Part shown: positions 1 to 5,107 of the stretch, one piece after another
How positions within the stretch are numbered: the first letter of the stretch is position 1
Layout: each line of letters begins with the position of its first letter
From: an uncultured Eubacteriales bacterium
Lineage (GTDB): Bacteria; Bacillota; Clostridia; Oscillospirales; Oscillospiraceae
Length of the DNA: 7,289 bases
Assembly (NCBI GenBank): GCA_900555795.1
Contig: USMP01000065.1
Coordinates: 1-7,289 of the forward strand
Direction: 5' to 3'
Position numbers and translations under genes: made by a program
Notes under the pieces: generated by a model
What the model was told of the DNA's origin: nothing
Database searches by the model: none
Seen by the model: only the letters and a program-made list of their open reading frames with translations

Positions 1-1
1 G

Positions 2-1387
2 GGGCAGAAGACGGTGAACCGGGGCCTGAATCTAGCCACCGCCCGCCGCCCCTGCGGCAGCGCCATCAAGCCGGTGTCTGTGTACGCCCCGGCCTTTGAC
101 GCCAACGTAGTGTCCCCGGCCAGCGTGATTGACGACTATCCCCTGCGGCTGAACGACTCCAGCACCGGTGGCTTCCCCAAAAACTCCAACGGCAAATACC
201 GGGGGATGCTGACCGTGCCCTATGCCATCCAGTGGTCCACCAACACCGTGGCCGCCCGGACGCTGGAGAAGCTGGGCTACGGCGCCTCCTTCTCCTTCAT
301 GGAGAACAACCTGGGCTTTGACCTGGCGGACGCGGATATGGCCCTCAGCCCCCTGTCCATGGGCGGCCTGACCTACGGCGTCACCACGGAGGAGATGGCC
401 GCCGCCTTCGGCGCCTTCGCCAACTCCGGCATCTATACCTACCCCCGCACCATTACCAAGATCCTGGACAACGACGGCAACGTGGTGGCGGACAACACCA
501 GCCGCTCCCAGGTGGCTATGAAGGAGACTACCGCCTACCTGATGAACAAGATGCTGCGCAGTGTGGTCAGCGGCGGCACCGGCGGCTCCGCCTCCTTCTC
601 CGGTATGACCATCGCCGGTAAGACCGGTACCACCAACGACAACTTTGACCGCTATTTTGTGGGCTATACGCCGTACTACTCCGCTGCCGTCTGGGTGGGC
701 TACGCCCAGTCCAATGAGAAGATCAACGCCGGCAGCAAGAACCCGGCGGCCCTGGTCTGGAAGCAGATCATGGAGCAGATCCACGCGAATCTGGAGAACA
801 AGTCCTTCCCCGAGCGGCCCAGCGGCATCACCAGCGTCACGGTGTGCATGGACTGCGGCCTGCTGGCTACGGACCTCTGCGCCGCCGACCAGCGGGGCAG
901 CCGTGTGACAACGGTGGAGGTTCAGGCGGAAGCCGCCCCCACAGAGAAGTGCACCTGCCACATCCAGGTGGAGGTGTGCGGGGACAGCGGGATGCTTTGC
1001 AGTGAGTTCTGCCCTGCGGAGGGACGGGTGGCCCGGGTGGTCATTAACCCTGCCCGGGAGTACGTGGCCTACGCCACCCCCATTGTCAACGCCGACGGTA
1101 CCACCTCCCCCAGCTATATTCTTCCGGAGGATGATGTGTATACCATGCGCTATCTGGAGGCCCAGGGGGCCTGCACCACCCACACCGATGATGTGGTCCT
1201 GCCTGGCGACGACGATTTCCAGTGGCCCGACTGGCCCTGGCCTGACGGTCCGGAGGAGGACCCGGATGAGCCGGATGTGCCGGACGAGCCCGGCGGCGGG
1301 GATGGGCCCGTGGAGCCCGGCGAGGGCGGCGGCGCGCCGGTGGAGCCGGAGGAGCCCGCCCTGCCCAGAGAGCCTATTCTGCCGTAA
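2..1387 (+). CDS. Class A penicillin-binding protein, C-terminal part (5' end outside window)
   Basis: This is the transpeptidase end of a bifunctional peptidoglycan synthase, which cross-links stem peptides outside the membrane. The frame is open from base 2, so the GTG at 14 is unlikely to be the true start; the missing N-terminus should hold the membrane anchor and glycosyltransferase domain. Counting from that GTG, the three penicillin-binding motifs are visible: SAIK at 16-19 (Ser16 is the acylated serine), STN at 75-77, and KTGTT at 203-207 followed by FVGYTPYYSAAVWVGY. The catalytic serine is preceded by RPCG rather than the usual RQPG. Residues about 275-342 contain two tandem copies of a motif like V-x-V-C-x-D-x-G-x-L...C...R-V. 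The last 60 residues (398-457) are an acidic tail rich in Pro, Glu, Asp and Gly. TAA stop at 1385-1387. Function is certain at family level; which paralogue it is cannot be told. Confidence 0.95.
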   Translation, partial: GQKTVNRGLNLATARRPCGSAIKPVSVYAPAFDANVVSPASVIDDYPLRLNDSSTGGFPKNSNGKYRGMLTVPYAIQWSTNTVAARTLEKLGYGASFSFMENNLGFDLADADMALSPLSMGGLTYGVTTEEMAAAFGAFANSGIYTYPRTITKILDNDGNVVADNTSRSQVAMKETTAYLMNKMLRSVVSGGTGGSASFSGMTIAGKTGTTNDNFDRYFVGYTPYYSAAVWVGYAQSNEKINAGSKNPAALVWKQIMEQIHANLENKSFPERPSGITSVTVCMDCGLLATDLCAADQRGSRVTTVEVQAEAAPTEKCTCHIQVEVCGDSGMLCSEFCPAEGRVARVVINPAREYVAYATPIVNADGTTSPSYILPEDDVYTMRYLEAQGACTTHTDDVVLPGDDDFQWPDWPWPDGPEEDPDEPDVPDEPGGGDGPVEPGEGGGAPVEPEEPALPREPILP

Positions 1388-1402
1388 AGACCTGCCCCCA
1401 AT

Positions 1403-1468
1403 CGAACTGCACCCCGTTTGTCTCAACCGACAGTATGCCGTACTGTTTGACAAATGGGGTGCAGTTTG
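1403..1468. repeat. 66-base near-perfect palindrome, possible IS3/IS150-type end remnant or terminator
   Basis: Bases 1403-1422 pair with 1449-1468 as a 20-bp stem with only two G-T wobble pairs. An inner stem pairs ACAGTA (1430-1435) with TACTGT (1441-1446). The arm reads GAACTGCACCCCGTTTGTC, which resembles from memory the ends of IS3-family IS150-group elements (TGxACTGCACCC). It begins 15 bases after the penicillin-binding protein stop codon, so the transcript would fold into a long hairpin that could end transcription or protect the mRNA. No long T-run follows (only TTTGCTATT), which argues against a standard intrinsic terminator. I see no convincing target-site duplication. The palindrome is certain; its origin and role are inference. 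Confidence 0.6.
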
Positions 1469-1534
1469 CTATTCCGGGGTATGTCTCCGGGCGGGGGGCG
1501 GCGTGAAAAGTTTTCCGTTTTGATCAGTTTCCTA

Positions 1535-1563
1535 AAAAATTGTATTGAACTCAAACAATTTTT
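1535..1563. promoter_or_regulatory. Candidate operator: 9-bp inverted repeat over the -35 of the fused dehydrogenase gene
   Basis: AAAAATTGT (1535-1543) and ACAATTTTT (1555-1563) are exact reverse complements separated by 11 bases, centred on 1549 and spanning the -35 hexamer. The inner part, ATTGT-N11-ACAAT, fits the T-N11-A pattern of LysR-type regulator sites. A protein bound here would compete with RNA polymerase or remodel the promoter. The repeat is seen directly; the regulator class is inference, and AT-rich promoter DNA can give palindromes by chance. Confidence 0.5.
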
Positions 1564-1573
1564 CAGCTATACT
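1545..1573 (+). promoter_or_regulatory. Sigma-A-type promoter of the fused xanthine dehydrogenase gene
   Basis: TTGAAC (1545-1550) and TATACT (1568-1573) are separated by 17 bases, close to the housekeeping consensus (TTGACA-N17-TATAAT). Transcription would start near 1580, giving a leader of about 47 bases, too short for a molybdenum cofactor riboswitch. It lies in the only AT-rich stretch of this intergenic region. Confidence 0.75.
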
Positions 1574-1613
1574 GCAACTAGAGAAGCGATGCCCGGCGTT
1601 CGATCTGACGGAA

Positions 1614-1620
1614 AAGGAGA
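1614..1620 (+). promoter_or_regulatory. Ribosome binding site for the fused dehydrogenase gene
   Basis: AAGGAGA ends six bases before the ATG at 1627. This near-ideal spacing fixes the start, which also begins the protein directly at the first strand of the ferredoxin-like domain (MATFTVNGK). Confidence 0.85.
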
Positions 1621-1626
1621 TTCGCT

Positions 1627-4188
1627 ATGGCTACATTTACTGTCAACGGCAAGACCGTCACCACCGAAAAAAACCAGAAGCTGCTGCGGTTCCTGCGGGA
1701 CGAACTGCGGCTGACCAGCGTGAAGGACGGATGCAGCGAGGGCGCCTGCGGCACCTGCACCGTCCTGGTGGACGGGAAGGCCACCCGCGCCTGCGTCTTT
1801 ACCACCGACAAGCTGGAGGGCAAAACCATTCTGACGGCGGAAGGGCTCTCGGACTTCGAGAAGGAGGCCTATACCTACGGCTTTGGGGAAGCCGGCGCGG
1901 TCCAGTGCGGGTTCTGCATCCCCGGCATGGTGATGGCCGCCAAGGGCCTGCTGGATCAGAACCCGGATCCCACGGAGGAGGAGGTCCGATACGCCCTGCG
2001 CAACAATATCTGCCGGTGTACCGGCTATGTGAAGATTGTGGAGGGCGTGCTGCTGACGGCCAGGATTCTCCGGGAGGGGAGCATCCCCGCCGAGGCCGGA
2101 CAGCGCACGTGGAAGCTGGGGGCCAGGGTGCACCGCATCGACGTGGCGGAGAAGGTCCAGGGTACCGGGCAGTATCCCGACGACGTGTATCTGGATGGCA
2201 TGATCTACGCCTCCGCCGTCCGCAGTGCCCACCCCCGGGCCATTGTCCGGGCGATCCACGCCGACGAGGCCAGGGCCATGCCCGGGGTGGTGGGGGTGTT
2301 TACCGCCGAGGATATCCCCGGCCAAAATAAGGTTGGCCACATCACCAAGGACTGGGATACCATGATTCCCGTGGGAGGCATGACCCACTACCTGGGAGAC
2401 GCCATCTGCATTGTGGCCGCCGAGAGCCAGGAGATCCTGGAGAAGGCCAAGCGGATGGTCCAGGTGGAGTACGAGGTGCTGACGCCTGTCCGCTCCCCGG
2501 AGGAGGCCATGGCCTTCAACGCCCCCCTGGTCCACCAGTCCGGCAACCTCTTCGCCCACAAGCACATCCAGCGGGGCAACGCCGCCCTGGCCATCGCCCG
2601 CAGTGCCCATGTGCTGACCCGCCGCTTTTCCACGCCCTATACGGAGCATGCCTTCCTGGAGCCGGAGTGCGCCGTGGCCTACCCCGACGGGGACGGCGTC
2701 TGCATTCTCTCCACCGACCAGGGGACCTACGACACCCAGCACGAGACGGCCCCCATGCTGGGGCTGCCTGTGGAAAAGGTGAAGGTGAAAAACATGTTGG
2801 TGGGCGGAGGCTTCGGCGGCAAGGAAGATGTTACTGTCCAGCACCACGCGGCTCTGGTGGCGTATCTCACGGGGCGGCCGGTCAAGGTGAAGCTCTCCAG
2901 GGCGGAGAGCCTCCTCATCCATCCCAAGCGCCACCCCATGGAGATGGAGTTCGCCATGGGCTGCGACGAAAATGGCATGATCCAGGGCGTGGCCGCCAAT
3001 GTCATTGCCGATACCGGGGCTTATGCCTCCCTGGGCGGCCCTGTGCTGGAGCGTGCCTGCACCCATGCCTCCGGCCCCTACCACTATGAGAACTTCCAGG
3101 TGGATGGCTACGCCTACTACACCAACAATCCCCCCGCCGGGGCATTCCGGGGCTTCGGTGTGACCCAGACCTGCTTCTGTGTGGAGACGCTCTTAAACGA
3201 GATGGCGGATCTGGTGGGCATTTCCCCCTGGGAGATCCGCTACCGCAACGCCATCCGCCCGGGGGAGGTGCTGCCCAACGGCCAGATTGTGGGGCCGGAG
3301 ACCGGCCTTGTGGAGACTCTGGAGGCAGTAAAGCCCTATTTTGACGGCGCCGCGTATGCGGGCCTGGCCTGCGCCATGAAAAATGCCGGCGTGGGCGTGG
3401 GGCTGCCGGACTGGGGCCGATGCCGTCTGGTGGTATCCGGAGGAAAGGTCCATATCCAGGCCGGGGCGTCCTGCATCGGTCAGGGGCTGGGCACCGTGCT
3501 GGTGCAGATGTGCTGTGAGGAACTGCGCCTTCCGGCTGAACTGGTGGTCTATGAACGGGCCAACACCTTTGACGCGCCGGATTCCGGCACCACCTCCGGC
3601 TCCCGGCAGACGCTGATTACCGGTGAGGCCTGCCGCCGGGCCTGCGGGGAACTGAGGGCGGATCTGGCGGAGAAGAGTCTGGCGGAACTGGAGGGGAAGG
3701 ACTACTACGGGGAGTACCTGGCCAAAACCGACCCCCTGGGCGCCGACGTACCCAACCCGGTCAGCCACGTGGCCTATGGCTATGCCACCCAGCTGTGCAT
3801 CCTGGGAGAGGATGGGCGGATCCGGCAGCTGGTGGCCGCCCATGACGTGGGCAGGGTGGTCAACCCCATGGCCTGCGAGGGGCAGATCGAGGGGGGCGTG
3901 GTGATGTCCATGGGCTTCGCCCTGACAGAGGAGTATCCGGTGGTGGACTGCCGGCCCACCGCCAAATTCGGTACCCTGGGCCTGTTCAAAGCCAACCAGG
4001 TGCCGGAAATCAAGGCCATCCTGGTGGAGAAGCCGGGACTGGCGGTGGCGGGCGGGGCCATCGGTATCGGGGAGATTACGTCCATCCCCACCGCTCCCGC
4101 CATTGCCGACGCCTACTACCGCTATGATGGCAGGCGGCGCTACAGCCTCCCTCTGGAGGATACGCCGTACAGCCGGAAAAAGAAATAA
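1627..4188 (+). CDS. xdh: Selenium-dependent-type xanthine dehydrogenase: [2Fe-2S]-molybdenum domain fusion without FAD domain
   Basis: Molybdenum hydroxylase of 853 residues, probably oxidising xanthine or hypoxanthine in the cytoplasm. Residues 1-75 form a plant-type ferredoxin domain with Cys36, 41, 44 and 56. Residues 76-150 form the helical [2Fe-2S] domain with Cys94, 97, 129 and 131. From about 165 on come the two aldehyde oxidase/xanthine dehydrogenase molybdenum domains: GGGFGGKE (393-400), TGAYASLGG (463-471), AFRGFG (506-511), GQG (618-620) and GIGE with catalytic Glu816. Glu400, Arg476 and Phe510 match bovine Glu802, Arg880 and Phe914, and the Arg-Phe spacing of 34 is identical, supporting a purine substrate. 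No FAD domain lies between iron-sulfur and molybdenum parts, so electrons must leave through a partner. Length, fusion order and the LPLEDTPYSRKKK tail fit the selenium-dependent family, whose selenium is a labile cofactor, not selenocysteine. Selenium use itself is inferred. It has its own promoter and is monocistronic within the window. Confidence 0.9.
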   Translation: MATFTVNGKTVTTEKNQKLLRFLRDELRLTSVKDGCSEGACGTCTVLVDGKATRACVFTTDKLEGKTILTAEGLSDFEKEAYTYGFGEAGAVQCGFCIPGMVMAAKGLLDQNPDPTEEEVRYALRNNICRCTGYVKIVEGVLLTARILREGSIPAEAGQRTWKLGARVHRIDVAEKVQGTGQYPDDVYLDGMIYASAVRSAHPRAIVRAIHADEARAMPGVVGVFTAEDIPGQNKVGHITKDWDTMIPVGGMTHYLGDAICIVAAESQEILEKAKRMVQVEYEVLTPVRSPEEAMAFNAPLVHQSGNLFAHKHIQRGNAALAIARSAHVLTRRFSTPYTEHAFLEPECAVAYPDGDGVCILSTDQGTYDTQHETAPMLGLPVEKVKVKNMLVGGGFGGKEDVTVQHHAALVAYLTGRPVKVKLSRAESLLIHPKRHPMEMEFAMGCDENGMIQGVAANVIADTGAYASLGGPVLERACTHASGPYHYENFQVDGYAYYTNNPPAGAFRGFGVTQTCFCVETLLNEMADLVGISPWEIRYRNAIRPGEVLPNGQIVGPETGLVETLEAVKPYFDGAAYAGLACAMKNAGVGVGLPDWGRCRLVVSGGKVHIQAGASCIGQGLGTVLVQMCCEELRLPAELVVYERANTFDAPDSGTTSGSRQTLITGEACRRACGELRADLAEKSLAELEGKDYYGEYLAKTDPLGADVPNPVSHVAYGYATQLCILGEDGRIRQLVAAHDVGRVVNPMACEGQIEGGVVMSMGFALTEEYPVVDCRPTAKFGTLGLFKANQVPEIKAILVEKPGLAVAGGAIGIGEITSIPTAPAIADAYYRYDGRRRYSLPLEDTPYSRKKK

Positions 4189-4209
4189 TCCCCGCCCTTT
4201 CGGCGTGGG

Positions 4210-4250
4210 AAAGCGCGCCGCGGATCACGGGTTTCCGCGGCGCGCTTTTT
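4210..4250 (+). terminator. Intrinsic terminator between convergent genes
   Basis: A perfect 15-bp GC-rich stem (4210-4224 with 4234-4248), a 9-base loop and a run of five T (4246-4250) form a classical Rho-independent terminator 22 bases after the dehydrogenase stop codon. On the minus strand the stem is followed by only three T, so it would also act, more weakly, on the convergent mocA transcript, whose stop lies 17 bases away. Confidence 0.93.
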
Positions 4251-4266
4251 GTCCGTGGGCTGCGGC

Positions 4267-4860
4267 CTATGCTTCCTGGCCGGAGGATGGCAGGGCCATT
4301 CCCGCCAGGGCTGCCGGTGTGTCCACATCCTCCAACTCCGCTGCCGGCGCCTCAAACAGCCGCAGCGCCTCCGGGTGTTGCCGGATCACCCAGCTGCCCC
4401 CCCGGTCCTCCCGCAGTGCCAGAAGTTCGGGAAAAAACCGGGCGGGGAAAATGCACGGGTTCCCCCGCACGCCGCCGTGGCTCAGGCCCAGGATCCCCGC
4501 CGGGTCCCGGCGGAATTCCGCTACCTCCGCCGCCACGGTCTCCCGGCGGAGCAGAGGCTGGTCGGACACCTGGAACATGGCCGCGTCCACCGTTCCCAGG
4601 GCCTCCAGCCCCAGGCGGATGGTATGGCTGATGCCCCAGTCCGGGTGGTGGTTCGGCACCGGCAGAAAGCCGAACTCCCGTGCCATGGCCTCCACCTCCG
4701 GATACTGCGTTACCACCGCCACGGTGCAGAACGCCTCCGCCGGCACCGCCTCCAGCGCCCGGCGGATCAGGCTCCTCCCGTTCAGCTGGGCCGCCAGCTT
4801 GTTTTCTCCAAAGCGCCGGGCATTTCCCGCCGCCATAACCACGCATCCAATCCTCAGCAT
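4267..4860 (-). CDS. mocA: MocA/YgfJ-family molybdenum cofactor nucleotidyltransferase
   Basis: A 197-residue MobA-like NTP transferase. MocA enzymes transfer CMP to molybdopterin to make the cytosine dinucleotide cofactor used by bacterial xanthine dehydrogenase-family enzymes; the YgfJ branch accompanies selenium-dependent molybdenum hydroxylases. Visible motifs are the nucleotide-binding loop VMAAGNARRFGENKL (8-22), SDQPLL (99-104) in the place of the metal-binding Asp motif, GNPCIFPARFF (133-143) in the acceptor region, and DVDTPAAL (178-185) near the end. Length is typical of the family (E. coli MocA is about 190 residues). The ATG at 4860-4858 is preceded by an AGAGGGGAG ribosome binding site, and the stop is TAG. 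It is convergent with the fused dehydrogenase and divergent from xdhA, so it is made from its own promoter, and the context strongly supports maturation of both. CMP versus GMP specificity, and MocA versus YgfJ, cannot be settled from sequence alone. Confidence 0.88.
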   Translation of the reverse strand: MLRIGCVVMAAGNARRFGENKLAAQLNGRSLIRRALEAVPAEAFCTVAVVTQYPEVEAMAREFGFLPVPNHHPDWGISHTIRLGLEALGTVDAAMFQVSDQPLLRRETVAAEVAEFRRDPAGILGLSHGGVRGNPCIFPARFFPELLALREDRGGSWVIRQHPEALRLFEAPAAELEDVDTPAALAGMALPSSGQEA

Positions 4861-4870
4861 GCGCCCATCT

Positions 4871-4879
4871 CTCCCCTCT
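4871..4879 (-). promoter_or_regulatory. Ribosome binding site for mocA
   Basis: Read on the minus strand, AGAGGGGAG lies about ten bases before the ATG at 4860. It supports this start over later in-frame ATGs, since the nucleotide-binding motif begins at residue 8. Confidence 0.65.
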
Positions 4880-4881
4880 TG

Positions 4882-4899
4882 CCATCCCGCGGGGGATGG
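4882..4899 (-). other. Leader hairpin upstream of mocA
   Basis: CCATCCC (4882-4888) and GGGATGG (4893-4899) form a 7-bp stem with a 4-base loop in the predicted mocA leader, between the likely transcription start (near 4913) and the ribosome binding site. No T-run follows, so it is not a terminator. It may stabilise the mRNA or tune translation, but could be incidental. Confidence 0.4.
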
Positions 4900-4919
4900 A
4901 GTATGATATATATAGTGTC

Positions 4920-4949
4920 AGTATACCCTGTTTTTCCGCCTCCAGTCAA
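4920..4949 (-). promoter_or_regulatory. Sigma-A-type promoter of mocA
   Basis: On the minus strand, TTGACT (4949-4944) and TATACT (4925-4920) are separated by 18 bases. Transcription would start near 4913 and give a leader of roughly 52 bases. It faces away from the xdhA promoter; about 45 bases separate the two -35 regions. Confidence 0.7.
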
Positions 4950-4995
4950 TCCTGGGCAGAAGGCGCTATTTTATAAATAAGATAACGCGTTTGAC

Positions 4996-5024
4996 TGTAC
5001 AGCTAAAAATTTTTGTGATATAAT
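4996..5024 (+). promoter_or_regulatory. Extended -10 promoter of xdhA
   Basis: TGATATAAT (5016-5024) is a perfect extended -10 element (TGnTATAAT). The hexamer 17 bases upstream, TGTACA (4996-5001), is a weak -35. A better-looking TTGACT at 4991 is 22 bases away, too far to be used in the standard way. Transcription would start near 5031, giving a leader of about 77 bases. An extended -10 with a poor -35 often goes with activator control. Confidence 0.7.
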
Positions 5025-5036
5025 AACAATAATTTT
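5006..5036. promoter_or_regulatory. Candidate operator: 11-bp inverted repeat over the xdhA -10
   Basis: AAAATTTTTGT (5006-5016) and ACAATAATTTT (5026-5036) are reverse complements at 10 of 11 positions, separated by 9 bases and centred on the -10 hexamer. The half-site (TTGT/ACAA flanked by A/T runs) resembles the repeat over the fused dehydrogenase promoter, though that one has an 11-base gap. A protein bound here would block transcription. Co-regulation is inference. Confidence 0.4.
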
Positions 5037-5091
5037 GGAACATGGCCTCCCCCGTAGTACGGACCCCACAATTTTCCACCAGATTTCAGAC

Positions 5092-5097
5092 AGGAGG
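5092..5097 (+). promoter_or_regulatory. Ribosome binding site for xdhA
   Basis: A perfect AGGAGG ends ten bases before the ATG at 5108. Two closer ATGs (5098 and 5101) are in another frame, and an in-frame TGA at 5099 excludes any earlier start, so 5108 is the first possible start of this protein. Confidence 0.85.
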
Positions 5098-5107
5098 ATG
5101 ATGCACC

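Noticed and set aside
1395..1475. Target-site duplication flanking the palindrome at 1403-1468.
   Set aside because: Flanking 3-4 bases on each side (AAT versus CTA, CAA versus TAT) do not match for any sensible element boundary.
1627..4188. In-frame UGA selenocysteine in the selenium-dependent-type enzyme.
   Set aside because: The frame has no internal TGA, and enzymes of this family carry selenium as a labile cofactor, so none is expected.
5012..5029. A Rex-type redox operator in the xdhA promoter (TTGT ... ACAA).
   Set aside because: Rex sites have a 10-base gap between TTGT and ACAA with TAA/TTA inner bases. Here the gap is 9 bases, and in the fused gene promoter it is 11, so neither fits.
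5031..5107. A molybdenum cofactor riboswitch in the xdhA leader.
   Set aside because: The leader is only about 77 bases, shorter than the known riboswitch, and lacks its set of stems. Only a small CCGTA/TACGG self-complementary stretch is present.
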